A stretch of 30,407 nucleotides of DNA, from positions 1-30,407 of the forward strand of contig CALBGO010000045.1 in NCBI GenBank assembly GCA_937894585.1, given 5' to 3'. Shown here one piece after another: positions 1 through 8,399 of this stretch; position 1 is the first letter of the stretch, and the number at the start of each line of letters is the position of its first letter. The notes beneath the pieces were generated by a model, which saw only the letters and a list, made by a program, of their open reading frames with translations, did no database searches and had not been told where the DNA came from. This stretch comes from an uncultured Eubacterium sp. (GTDB taxonomy: Bacteria > Bacillota > Clostridia > Peptostreptococcales > Anaerovoracaceae). The position numbers and the translations under genes were made by a program.

Positions 1-56
1 GGAAGAAGTCTTTACTTTTTCGGAAAATAGATTATAATATGATATGGTTCAAAATG

Positions 57-112
57 AACAGGGAAAAGTTATATGTGGTTTACGGTTTACTTTGCGAAGC
101 CTTTTCCCTGTT
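57..112 (+). terminator. Terminator-like hairpin near window start
   Basis: AACAGGGAAAAG (57-68) pairs perfectly with CTTTTCCCTGTT (101-112) around a 32-base loop, and is followed by T-rich sequence. It probably ends a gene lying left of the window. No coding sequence was recognised in bases 1-213. Confidence 0.55.
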
Positions 113-140
113 TATTCTTGGATATTCACAAGAAACAGGA

Positions 141-193
141 AAAGGGACTTTCATATGGAATGATTCGGCGTCATTTCGTATGAAAGTCCCTTT
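141..193. terminator. Bidirectional terminator hairpin
   Basis: A 15-base arm (141-155, starting AAAGGGAC) pairs perfectly with 179-193, and an inner AATGA/TCATT pair extends the stem. The + side is followed by TTTATTCTATTTTT and the - side by TTTCCTGTTTCTTG. It lies 20 bases beyond the stop codon of the leftward GntR gene and most likely terminates it. Confidence 0.75.
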
Positions 194-213
194 ATTCTAT
201 TTTTGATATAGGA

Positions 214-864
214 TTATCCAATCATATCATAATCCGCGTATGCAGGAGCCCAGTGAGTTTCCGACAGGTAATGAAAAAGTCCGTCCGCATCGTTTTCCTT
301 AAACAGCGACAGAATATGTCTGTGCTCCAGGTTTGTATCTTTAAGTACTTCTTTGATTTTCTGTTCAACATCTTCCTGATATGTTTTTTTCAGAAGTTTA
401 TTTTTAGCCTGGGAAATTGATTCAATCAGGGCGTTGTTTCCGCATTTAGCGATATATAGCTGATGGAATACGATTTGCTGTTTATGATACATATCATAGT
501 TTCCCGAGTTGAGAGCCAGATCCATAGTATCGATGTAAAATTCCATATCTGCGTAATCCTGCGCTGTAAGTTTTTCACACGCCAGTTTTGCGGCATATCC
601 GTCCAGTATGCCGATAACCTGATAAATTTCTCGGATATCGTCAGAGGTCATGGAGCGGAGTACAAAACCTTTTCGGGTTCGGTTTTCTAAAATTCCCTCG
701 GCTGACAGCTGTATCAGAGCCTCTCTGACGGGAGTTCTGCTGATATTCAGCTCTTCACAGATAATATTTTCATTGATTCTCTGATTCGGCAGGAGTTTTC
801 CGTCCCGAATCTGATCGGCAATATAATCATATACATGGTCTTTCAGTGTCTTAAATTTTTCCAT
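214..864 (-). CDS. GntR-family regulator (FadR/FCD type)
   Basis: This is a DNA-binding transcriptional regulator of about 216 residues, the usual length for the family. The N-terminal 65 residues form a GntR winged helix, with the signature CEELNISRTPVREAL followed by the wing segment (TRKGFVLR). The remainder is an alpha-helical FCD-type ligand domain with conserved Asp/His positions (for example the HKQQIVFHQL segment). The start at 864 is preferred because GGAG lies six bases upstream. An ATG four codons earlier (876) with AGGCGG upstream is the alternative. The gene is divergent from the YfcC-type transporter at 1272, so it probably controls that transporter and itself. FCD regulators often sense organic or amino acids, but the ligand cannot be read from the sequence. 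Confidence 0.9.
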   Translation of the reverse strand: MEKFKTLKDHVYDYIADQIRDGKLLPNQRINENIICEELNISRTPVREALIQLSAEGILENRTRKGFVLRSMTSDDIREIYQVIGILDGYAAKLACEKLTAQDYADMEFYIDTMDLALNSGNYDMYHKQQIVFHQLYIAKCGNNALIESISQAKNKLLKKTYQEDVEQKIKEVLKDTNLEHRHILSLFKENDADGLFHYLSETHWAPAYADYDMIG

Positions 865-962
865 AGCAATCTCCATTCTGCCGCCTTTCAGCCTGCTGGT
901 TTCATGATATTCACAGGGATAGATTTATTTGAGTATGCTGGTCGAAATCAGCACATATATAT

Positions 963-991
963 AATATATCTCATATTAAATTATCAGTCAA
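963..991 (-). promoter_or_regulatory. Sigma-70 promoter of the GntR gene
   Basis: Read on the minus strand, TTGACT (991-986) is followed after exactly 17 bases by TATATT (968-963). This is a good vegetative promoter about 100 bases upstream of the GntR start. Confidence 0.7.
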
Positions 992-1062
992 TAGAGTTTC
1001 TTTTTTAATCATTTGGTTATTTCTGAAAAATTAAAATTCGGCATTGATAGCACTGTTTGCAG

Positions 1063-1103
1063 AATATATAATATTTTTAATTAGAAAATGTATATTATAT
1101 ATT
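1063..1103. promoter_or_regulatory. AT-rich inverted repeat, candidate GntR operator
   Basis: AATATATAATAT (1063-1074) and ATATTATATATT (1092-1103) are perfect 12-base inverted arms separated by 17 bases. They sit inside the 407-base divergent region between the GntR gene and the transporter. A related AT-rich run overlaps the GntR -10 near 955-970. Low complexity makes chance symmetry possible. The rest of 865-1271 holds no recognisable gene. Confidence 0.4.
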
Positions 1104-1271
1104 ATGGTTTTGCTTTTATGCCTATGGTAAAAATGGAACTGATCCGGAGCTGTACCTATTACCTTTTTATTATTTAATATCCGGATTTTTATCTTCGCAA
1201 CCATGCGGACGCTTTTATCTAATTATCTTATTTTCATAAAAGGAAACCGGAAAAGAAAGGATGGTTAAAAA

Positions 1272-2669
1272 ATGCCCACTTTGAATGACAAGAAAAAGAA
1301 ATTTCAATTTCCGAGCAGCCCGCTGATGTTATTTTCCATCATCGTGCTTGTGACACTTCTAACCTATGTGGTTCCGGCAGGTCAATATTCTTATGTGCTG
1401 GATAAAGCTACCGGATATGAAGTAGTTGATGGCGACAGCTTTACTTATATGGAGCAGAGCCCCGTTAATCCATTCCGCATGTTTGTAGCAATTAAGGAAG
1501 GATTTTTGGACGGCGCCCAGATTATTTTCCTGATTCTGTTCGGATATTTCTGGGTGTATTCTGTGATGCAGACAGGTGCTTTTACGGCTATGATTAACTC
1601 TCTGCTGAAGGGGAGAGCTAAGGACAGCAAGTTGTTTATACCAATCGTTATGTTGGTTTTTGCACTGGCAGGTTCTACATACGGAGAATTTGAGACTGTT
1701 TATGGCTTAATTCCGATTTTTGTTGCTCTTTCTATTGCTTTGGGCTATGATGCTCTTGTTGGAATGTGTATGTCCGGTATGGCCGTTGCAGTAGGTTTTG
1801 CATCTGCAACCACCAATCCGTTTACCATCGGTATTGCGCAGACCTTTGGTCAGCTGCCTATGTTTTCAGGGCTTTCGTACAGATGGATTATTTTCGTTGT
1901 GTTCTATCTGGTAGCCGTTGCACTGGTTATGCGTTATGCATTGAAGATAAAGAAAGATCCGACAAAGAGTCTGGTATATGGGTTAGACTATTCTGCATTT
2001 AATGTAGAAACCGGCGACAATATTGTGTTTACCGGCAAACATAAGATTCTTATGCTCGGGATGGTTGCCACTGTCGGCACGATTGTATACGGCTCCCTGA
2101 AACTGGGCTGGTATATCAATGAAATGAGTGCTGTATTTATCATCTCCGGAATCCTGTCTGCTATTGTAGGAGGCAAAGGCCCGGAAGGAATCTGTAAAGA
2201 CCTGATTACTTCTCTGTCCGAGATGACAACGGCTATGGTTGTTGTAGGTCTTTCCCGAGCGATTTTAGTCATTATGAAGAACGGCGTTATTATCGATACT
2301 GTAATCCATGCAATGAACGGTATGATGGACGGACTTCCTGCATGGGCTACAGCGGAAATGATGTTAGTTGTACAGAATTTCCTGAACTTCTTTATCCCGT
2401 CGGGAAGCGGTCAGGCGGCAGCAATTATGCCGATTATGATACCGCTGGCAGATTTATCTGAGGTAAATCGTCAGATTGCGGTGCTTGCATATCAGTTTGG
2501 AGATGGATTCTCTAACCTATTATGGCCGACAGCATCCTGTACAATTATGTGCGGAATCGCAAAAATTCCGATGGGAAAGTGGTACAGATTCTTCCTGCCG
2601 ATTTTTGCAGTGTTCTTTGTACTCCAGGCAATTTTTATCTTTATTGCAGTGCAGATGAATTACAGCTAA
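1272..2669 (+). CDS. YfcC-family membrane transporter
   Basis: This is a polytopic inner-membrane protein of 465 residues belonging to the YfcC/C4-dicarboxylate anaerobic carrier superfamily (Pfam DcuC/YfcC type). These proteins are predicted to move basic amino acids, peptides or organic acids. A short basic N-terminus (KKKKFQF) precedes the first membrane helix (about 18-36), which ends in the PAGQY motif typical of the family. About eleven more hydrophobic segments follow, including the conserved FFIPSGSGQAAAIMPIM segment around residue 375-390. A GAAAGGA sequence about 11 bases upstream serves as the ribosome binding site. The M20 amidohydrolase gene begins 76 bases downstream, which suggests an uptake-plus-hydrolysis unit for an amide or peptide substrate. 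The substrate is not determined by sequence. Confidence 0.88.
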   Translation: MPTLNDKKKKFQFPSSPLMLFSIIVLVTLLTYVVPAGQYSYVLDKATGYEVVDGDSFTYMEQSPVNPFRMFVAIKEGFLDGAQIIFLILFGYFWVYSVMQTGAFTAMINSLLKGRAKDSKLFIPIVMLVFALAGSTYGEFETVYGLIPIFVALSIALGYDALVGMCMSGMAVAVGFASATTNPFTIGIAQTFGQLPMFSGLSYRWIIFVVFYLVAVALVMRYALKIKKDPTKSLVYGLDYSAFNVETGDNIVFTGKHKILMLGMVATVGTIVYGSLKLGWYINEMSAVFIISGILSAIVGGKGPEGICKDLITSLSEMTTAMVVVGLSRAILVIMKNGVIIDTVIHAMNGMMDGLPAWATAEMMLVVQNFLNFFIPSGSGQAAAIMPIMIPLADLSEVNRQIAVLAYQFGDGFSNLLWPTASCTIMCGIAKIPMGKWYRFFLPIFAVFFVLQAIFIFIAVQMNYS

Positions 2670-2745
2670 AAGGCTGATGGAAAAGAATGTGAAAAGAATT
2701 TGAAAGAATATAAATCAGAATGACAGAAAGGCAGGTATCAGAAAA

Positions 2746-3921
2746 GTGAAAGAAAAAGATTTCAGACAGCTGCTTCTTTCTCAGATTCCTTTATTTGAGA
2801 AAGAGATTATAGAACTTAATAATTTTATGGCAGAAAATCCGGAGTGCGGTTCGCAGGAGTTTGAAAGTTCTGCCGCGATTGTAGCATTGCTCAGAAAGTA
2901 CGGCATTGAGACAGAATATCCTTTTGCCGGATTTGACACTGCTTTTAAAGGAGTCATCAATCCGGAAAATAAAAACAGAATGGTTCTCCTTGCGGAATAC
3001 GACGCTCTTCGGGGAATAGGCCACGCCTGCGGTCACTGCGCCAGCGGAAGTGCATCGGTGCTTGCGGCTCTTGCGCTCAATAATGTCAGAGATAAACTGG
3101 ATTTTGGAGTTGATATTATCGGTACGCCTGATGAAGAAATTAACGGTGATAAATGCTATATGGCGCAGGATGGTGTATTCGACGGATATGATTTTGCGGT
3201 TATGGTACATATGGGCGGTTTTAATACAGCTAATGTCAATTTTATTGCTTTGGATGGATTGGGATTCAAATGGCACGGAGCTCCGGCTCATGCTGCTGCG
3301 GCGCCGGAAAAGGGCAGAAATGCACTGAATGCGGCAAGAATTTTTCTGGAAGCTACAGATATGATGCGTCAGCATATCATTCAGGAAGCCAGAATCCATG
3401 GATATATCAAAAATGGCGGGGATGCTTCCAATGTAGTACCGGAACTTACGGAAATCGAGTTTCTTACAAGAGCGCCGAGGCGGGAGGATCTGAATGATAT
3501 TACCGCCTGGGTAGAGGAATGTGCACAGGCAGCAGCTATGGCGACAAGGACAGAAGTTGAGATGTTTAAAGTAGGCGCTCCGTTTCATGAACTTCATATC
3601 AGCAGTCGCGGTCGGAAGCTGATGGAAGACTGTTTTGATATTCTCAACCTTCCTTATGAAAAGGATAAATCGGCAATGACCGGCTCTTCTGATATTGGTA
3701 ATGTGGATTACTGCTGTCCGGCATTTCATCCGATTATGAGCATCGGTAAAAACCTGGATGCACATACGAAGGAGTTTGCAGATGAAATGACTTGCGAAGG
3801 AACCCATAATGCCATTAAAAATTCAGCTGCATATATGTTGACTATGGCTGCAAAGCTTTATACTGATAAAGAGCTTCTTAGTGCCATTAAAGAGGAACAT
3901 AAAGCATACAGAGGTTACTAA
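2746..3921 (+). CDS. M20 family amidohydrolase (AbgB/IAH-like)
   Basis: This 391-residue metal-dependent amidohydrolase/peptidase is of the M20D type, which cleaves N-acyl, p-aminobenzoyl or dipeptide amide bonds. Visible motifs are AEYDAL (83-88), GHACGH (92-97, carrying metal ligands including Cys95), GTPDEE (126-131), a PAHAAAAPEKGRNAL dimerisation segment around 180-195, and GSSDIGNVDYCCPA near 308. The chosen start is GTG, with AGAAAGGCAGG upstream. No ATG gives the full N-terminal helix, so the GTG is preferred. It lies directly after the YfcC-type gene in the same direction and is probably cotranscribed. The gene looks intact and full length. The exact substrate is unknown, but the neighbourhood favours an amino-acid amide or peptide. 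Confidence 0.88.
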   Translation: MKEKDFRQLLLSQIPLFEKEIIELNNFMAENPECGSQEFESSAAIVALLRKYGIETEYPFAGFDTAFKGVINPENKNRMVLLAEYDALRGIGHACGHCASGSASVLAALALNNVRDKLDFGVDIIGTPDEEINGDKCYMAQDGVFDGYDFAVMVHMGGFNTANVNFIALDGLGFKWHGAPAHAAAAPEKGRNALNAARIFLEATDMMRQHIIQEARIHGYIKNGGDASNVVPELTEIEFLTRAPRREDLNDITAWVEECAQAAAMATRTEVEMFKVGAPFHELHISSRGRKLMEDCFDILNLPYEKDKSAMTGSSDIGNVDYCCPAFHPIMSIGKNLDAHTKEFADEMTCEGTHNAIKNSAAYMLTMAAKLYTDKELLSAIKEEHKAYRGY

Positions 3922-3966
3922 TTTCGAAAAGAAATATATAATGCCAATATAATATGATTTGTCAAT

Positions 3967-4022
3967 CGGAAATATCCCGGCATAATAGCTGTCTTTGAGA
4001 ACGGATATCTGGGATTTTCCGG
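3967..4022 (+). terminator. Imperfect hairpin between amidohydrolase and deiminase-like gene
   Basis: CGGAAATATCCCGG (3967-3980) and CTGGGATTTTCCGG (4009-4022) form an imperfect stem with one bulge and a long loop, followed by TTGTTTGG. It may be a weak terminator or attenuator. Confidence 0.35.
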
Positions 4023-4092
4023 TTGTTTGGCTTGAATTTGGAATGTAAACAGGAAATAACAAAAAGATTATAGCATTTTCAAGGAGGATATT

Positions 4093-4968
4093 ATGAATTA
4101 CGGATGTCAGAGTATGGTAACGAAGATTGATACTATTTTAATGAAGAAGCCTGAGGCAGCTTTTGTGAGTCAGGAGCATCTGGAGCAGAACTGGGAGGCA
4201 TTCCGTTATTTCGGCTGTCCGGATTATGAGAAGGTGCTGAAGGAATATGAAGCTTTTGAAAATATCATCAGGGAGCATGTAGAGAATGTATATTATCTGC
4301 CTTACGATGAAAGAACCGGTCTTGACTCTATTTACGCCCACGATTCTCTGAAAGTAACAAAAAAGGGTGCTATTTATTTTCCGATGGGTAAAGCTCTTCG
4401 CAGTAAGGAGCGTCTTGCGACGGAAGAATTTCTGAAAGCGCATGGCGTGCCGACGCTGGGTTATATTGAGGCGCCGGGAAAAATGGAGGGCGGAGATGTT
4501 CTTTGGATTGATGAAAAAACCGTTGCTATCGGAAGAGGCTATCGGACCAACGACGAGGGTATCCGTCAGTTCAAAGAACTGACAAAAGACTTTATCGACG
4601 ACTATATCATTGTTCCGATGCCTCATGGAGAAGGCGAAGACGCTTGTCTTCACTTGATGAGCATTATCAGTTTTGTGGATACGGATAAAGCGGTGGTATA
4701 TTCCAAATATATGCCTGTGTTTTTCAGAGAATATCTCATCGAAAAGGGTATTAGCCTGATTGAATGCGGAGATGAGGAGTATGATTATCTGGGAACCAAT
4801 CTGCTGGCACTGGAACCGGGCAAATGTATTCTGATAGACGGCTGTCCCGAAATACAGAAAAAAATTGAAGAGACAGGCGTAACGGTATATACTTATGAAG
4901 GAAAAGAACTTTCTTACAGAGGAACCGGCGGACCGACCTGTCTGACCTGTCCTGTGTGCAGAAAGTAA
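4093..4968 (+). CDS. Arginine deiminase/dimethylargininase-like hydrolase
   Basis: This 291-residue protein has the amidinotransferase (guanidino-modifying) fold, in which an active-site cysteine attacks the guanidinium carbon of arginine or an arginine derivative, giving a citrulline-type product. Readable catalytic positions are Asp84 (YAHD), Glu132 and Asp135 in GKMEGGDV, His187 (CLHLMS) and a C-terminal cysteine in GGPTCLTCPVC, most likely Cys283. The tail has three cysteines spaced CxxCxxC, more than catalysis needs. An AAGGAGG site sits just upstream of the ATG. It is followed by the RocB-like gene, supporting a role in arginine catabolism. Substrate could be arginine, methylarginine or another guanidino compound. 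It is distinct from the second family member at 17214. Confidence 0.85.
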   Translation: MNYGCQSMVTKIDTILMKKPEAAFVSQEHLEQNWEAFRYFGCPDYEKVLKEYEAFENIIREHVENVYYLPYDERTGLDSIYAHDSLKVTKKGAIYFPMGKALRSKERLATEEFLKAHGVPTLGYIEAPGKMEGGDVLWIDEKTVAIGRGYRTNDEGIRQFKELTKDFIDDYIIVPMPHGEGEDACLHLMSIISFVDTDKAVVYSKYMPVFFREYLIEKGISLIECGDEEYDYLGTNLLALEPGKCILIDGCPEIQKKIEETGVTVYTYEGKELSYRGTGGPTCLTCPVCRK

Positions 4969-5088
4969 TCACAGAAGAATCTGTGCAGGGTATCTTGCAG
5001 AGGTGTATGTGAATTTTATGCTTTTATCAGATAATTTGTCGGCAGATACCGATTGTGGATTTCTGTCTGCAGCGGAATGGAGTGGAGT

Positions 5089-6834
5089 ATGAGCAATCAC
5101 AATCTGGATTTCGAAGCTCTTGGAAGCAGAATCAAAAAGATTTTATATGATTATGTGAAAATAGAAAGTTATACCGCAACAGAGTCAGAACGGAAGGTAG
5201 AAGATTTTTTCAGAAACTATACGGAAAGTGTTTCCTATTTCAGGGAGCATCCGGAAAACTGCGGGCTGTATTCTTTGTCCGGAGACGGACTTTCGCGGAA
5301 TGTATGCTGGGCTATGGTTCGCGGCAAAGGAAAGAAAACGGTCTGTATGGTCCATCACTACGATATTGTCGATGTGGAGGACTATAAACTGCTGAAAAAT
5401 CTTGCATTTTCTCCCGATGAACTTGAGCAGGAGCTGCTTCGTCACAAAGATTTGCTGACAGAGGAGGCTGTAAAAGACCTGGAGAACGGAACATTTCTGT
5501 TCTGCCGGGGCGGCTGCGATATGAAAGCCGGCGGCGCGATTCAGTATGCTCTTCTGGAAGCTTACAGCCACCTTGCGGAAGACGGGAAATTTGACGGGAA
5601 TGTAATCGTAATCGGCGTACCTGACGAGGAAAATCTGTCTGCAGGTATGAGAGCGGCGGTGAAACTTCTGTCACAGCTTTCGAAGGAGCGGGGGCTGGAA
5701 TATGTAATGATGATAAACAGCGAGCCGCATCAGAGGAAAGACTTCTCGAAAGGAGTCTTTTCCGAAGGCACGGTGGGAAAAATGATGCCTTTTGTCTATG
5801 TGCGGGGCTATCTTTCCCATGCGGGAAAAGTATTTGAAGGATTGAATCCTTCAGCGCTGCTTTCGGAAATTGCAGTACGCACAGAAATTAATATGGATTT
5901 TGCAGACAGAGTGGGCTGCGAAGCCGCACCGCCTCCGACATGACTTTATCAGAAGGACAGTAAGACCCATTATGATGTATCTATGCCCCTTTCGGCTCAG
6001 GGCTGTTTTTCCGTTCTGACTTTGAAACAGACACCGGAAGAGCTTCTCGGAAAAGTGCGTAAGGTCTGTGAAGAGGCTTTTGATGCAGTCATCCGGCGTA
6101 TGAATGAAAATTATGTGCATTATTGCAGGGCGAGAAATATAGAAGAAAATCCGCTGCCGTGGCAGGTTTCGGTCAGCAGCTTCGGAGAGCTTTATGAAGA
6201 GGCTTTCCGGCAGGCCGGCGAAACCTTTGCTGAAAAATACCGCAGTGAAAAAGAGGTTGTGCTTGCGGATATTCGGAATGGGAAATCGGATATGATAGAA
6301 GGGACCTTTCGTCTGGTGGAGACAATTTACGATTATATTGAGGATATTTCTCCAAGAGTTGTGTTCGGGCTGGTGCCGCCTTATTATCCGAATGTATCCA
6401 ATCTGTATTTTGACAAAATCGCGCCGGAGGCTCTGGGAATCAGTGAAAAGTTATCCACATATACATATGGAACATATGGACAACTTTACGAGACAGAGTA
6501 TTTTTACACAGGAATCTGTGATTTGAGCTATATCAATACGAAGGATTCTGCGGTGCAGAGAGCGGCGTTATCAGAGTCGATGCCCCTGTTCGGCGCAGAT
6601 TATGATATTCCCTTTGAAGAAATTGAGGATATTTCCATGGCAGGGATTAACATCGGGCCATGGGGCAAAGATTTCCACAAGCTCACGGAGCGGGTATATA
6701 AGGAAGATCTTTATGTGCGGACACCGAAAATCTTAGACCATGCAGTGAAAATTCTGCTGGGCGGACAGCTGCGGCAGCTGATGAGTGAAGTAGACTGTGA
6801 AAATAGTGACTTAAAGAGAGCGGGAAGTTTGTAA
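5089..6834 (+). pseudogene. RocB-like M20 peptidase with one in-frame TGA
   Basis: This is a RocB-type (arginine utilisation) zinc-dependent M20 peptidase spanning 581 codons, close to the roughly 566 residues of Bacillus RocB. Family motifs run through the whole frame: HHYDIVDVEDY, CRGGCDMKAGGA, GVPDEEN and SEPHQRKDF before the interruption, then KDSKTHYDVSMP and a full C-terminal half after it. A single TGA at 5941-5943 (codon 285) interrupts the frame inside the conserved PPPT-x-L segment. The reading frame does not shift, and no other stop occurs in either half. The ATG at 5089 has GGAG six bases upstream. A TTG at 5053 is an unlikely alternative. The stop could be a nonsense mutation (for example TGG to TGA), a sequencing error, or UGA recoding. 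I label it pseudogene provisionally. Confidence 0.7.
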
Positions 6835-6937
6835 AAGGCAGGAAACTGTAGAAATCGGCTATAATTAAAAGAAACTGTGCAAAGCGGTACAACGATACAG
6901 AATGTGATACAAAACCGGTGCAGGAGGTGAACAGATT

Positions 6938-8059
6938 ATGAAGATTAAAACTTTTAAAGTAGAACGCTGGATGAATGAATATGAGGACGATGCGGTATAT
7001 AACCTTGCCGAAACCTGCATCGATTCCCTGACCGTAGGGGAGCTTCTCAAACTCTGTGGACAGGACGCAGAGTCTTATCTGGCGGGACTTACCGATATCA
7101 GACTTTCTTACAGCTATATTTTCGGATCTCCGGACTTTCTGAAAGGTGTGGCAGGTCTATATAGTGATCTGAAACCGGAGCAGGTAATTCCGACTCACGG
7201 CGCAATCGGCGCAAACAATATGGTGATTACGACATTAATCGGTCCGGAGGATAATATGGTTTCTGTAATGCCGACTTATCAGCAGCATTACTCTATTCCG
7301 GAATCTATCGGCGCAGATGTGCGGATTTTACAGCTGACACTGGAAGATGATTACCTTCCGAATCTTTCTGTGCTGAGAAGTCTTGTTGATAAAAATACAA
7401 AGATGATTACAATCAATAATCCGAACAATCCGACCGGCTCATGGATTCCTGCGGACATTATGAAGGAAATTATTGAAATTGCAAAGAGTGTGGATGCATA
7501 TATTCTCTGTGATGAAGTTTACAGAGGCATTTCTGAGGACGGCAGTTATATGCAGTCCATTGTGGATCTTTATGACAAAGGGATTTCCGTAGGCAGTATG
7601 TCCAAAGTTTTTTCCCTGGCGGGACTTCGTATGGGCTGGATTGCGACAAAGAGTGAAGAGGTTCTGCACCTCTGTCATGAAAGAAGAGATTACGATACTA
7701 TCAGCTGCGGAGTTTTGGATGACAAGCTGGCATCATTAGCCCTTGCAAATAAAGATAAGATTTTCGCAAGAAACAGAGAAATCCTTAACAAGAACAGAGC
7801 GATTTTAGATGCATGGGTTAAAGAGACACCGGAAGTCAGATATCTAAAACCTGTAGCCGGCACTACGGCGCTGGTATACTACGACAAAGATATTCCTTCT
7901 CAGGAGCTTTGTGTGCGCCTTCTCTGCGAAAAAGGCGTTCTGTTTACACCGGGTGAATGTTTTGAAATGGAAGGCTCCGTAAGAATTGGTTACGCCTATG
8001 ATTCCAAAACACTCAGAGAAGGATTAGATAAATTTGCAGAATTTTTAAGAGAACTGTAA
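6938..8059 (+). CDS. PLP-dependent aminotransferase, class I/II
   Basis: This 373-residue fold-type I aminotransferase should be cytoplasmic and transfer an amino group using pyridoxal phosphate. Visible motifs are the substrate-domain NPNNPTG (161-167), the cofactor-contacting DEVY (192-195), the Schiff-base lysine Lys223 in SMSKVFSLAGLRMGW, and the C-terminal carboxylate-binding arginine in GSVRIGYA. It resembles the group often annotated simply as aminotransferase or capreomycidine-synthase-like. The precise amino donor is unknown. The ribosome binding site is GCAGGAGGTGAAC ahead of the ATG. It follows the RocB-like gene in the same direction and is closed by a strong terminator at 8106, so it ends the rightward group. 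A TATAAT at 6855-6860 may be part of a local promoter, but no good -35 matches it. Confidence 0.88.
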   Translation: MKIKTFKVERWMNEYEDDAVYNLAETCIDSLTVGELLKLCGQDAESYLAGLTDIRLSYSYIFGSPDFLKGVAGLYSDLKPEQVIPTHGAIGANNMVITTLIGPEDNMVSVMPTYQQHYSIPESIGADVRILQLTLEDDYLPNLSVLRSLVDKNTKMITINNPNNPTGSWIPADIMKEIIEIAKSVDAYILCDEVYRGISEDGSYMQSIVDLYDKGISVGSMSKVFSLAGLRMGWIATKSEEVLHLCHERRDYDTISCGVLDDKLASLALANKDKIFARNREILNKNRAILDAWVKETPEVRYLKPVAGTTALVYYDKDIPSQELCVRLLCEKGVLFTPGECFEMEGSVRIGYAYDSKTLREGLDKFAEFLREL

Positions 8060-8105
8060 TGGGAAGCCGACCGTAATTACAGCCTTATTAAAGACCAGAT
8101 GATGG

Positions 8106-8158
8106 AACAGAGTATGTTTTCTATATAATCCGGAAGAACATGCTCTGTTTTGTTTTTT
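8106..8158 (+). terminator. Rho-independent terminator after aminotransferase
   Basis: AACAGAGTATGTT (8106-8118) pairs with AACATGCTCTGTT (8137-8149), with one T-G wobble, around an 18-base loop. The run TTGTTTTTT follows directly. Confidence 0.85.
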
Positions 8159-8219
8159 GAAAAAATGCGTAATAGAGAATTTCCCCGCATGAAATGGATA
8201 CAGATAGTGGCATTTTTTA

Positions 8220-8246
8220 TATTTGTTGATAAAAAGGATACAAATA
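8220..8246. promoter_or_regulatory. Inverted repeat, candidate activator site for the 8400 operon
   Basis: TATTTGT (8220-8226) and ACAAATA (8240-8246) are perfect inverted arms with 13 bases between. The repeat lies about 80-110 bases upstream of the sigma-54 promoter at 8328, the normal place for an enhancer-binding-protein site. It differs from the TGCAAA-type sites near ord. Confidence 0.45.
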
Positions 8247-8327
8247 ATCGTCCCGAAAAGGGGGGTTAAAAGGTAAAAACTTTGCTTTAAATTGAAATTG
8301 CAACGATAATTGTACCATATAGGTTCT

Positions 8328-8343
8328 TGGCATACTCCTTGCT
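8328..8343 (+). promoter_or_regulatory. Sigma-54 promoter (-24/-12) of the amidohydrolase operon
   Basis: TGGCATACTCCTTGCT matches the -24/-12 consensus (TGGCAC-N5-TTGCT type), with GG and GC exactly 12 bases apart. It sits 57 bases before the first gene of the operon. It requires an enhancer-binding activator. The two activators in this window (14548 and 19157) are the obvious candidates. Confidence 0.85.
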
Positions 8344-8399
8344 AATTCTATAGTCAGTTAACAATATGAACGGCCGTAAGTAGTTATAAAGGAGAAAAT

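Noticed and set aside
936..953. TGCTG-N8-CAGCA inverted repeat as a firm GntR operator
   Set aside because: Arms are only five bases, so chance is likely. Kept only as a note beside the AT-rich repeat.
2791..3807. Long open frame on the minus strand opposite the M20 amidohydrolase (338 codons)
   Set aside because: Composition is that of an antisense shadow (Cys/His/Arg/Ile rich), there is no ribosome binding site, and the + strand gene has clear family motifs.
4026..4043. TTGGCTTGAATTTGG-type match upstream of the 4093 gene considered as a sigma-54 promoter
   Set aside because: The -24 GG is present, but 12 bases on the sequence is GA, not GC, so the -12 element is missing.
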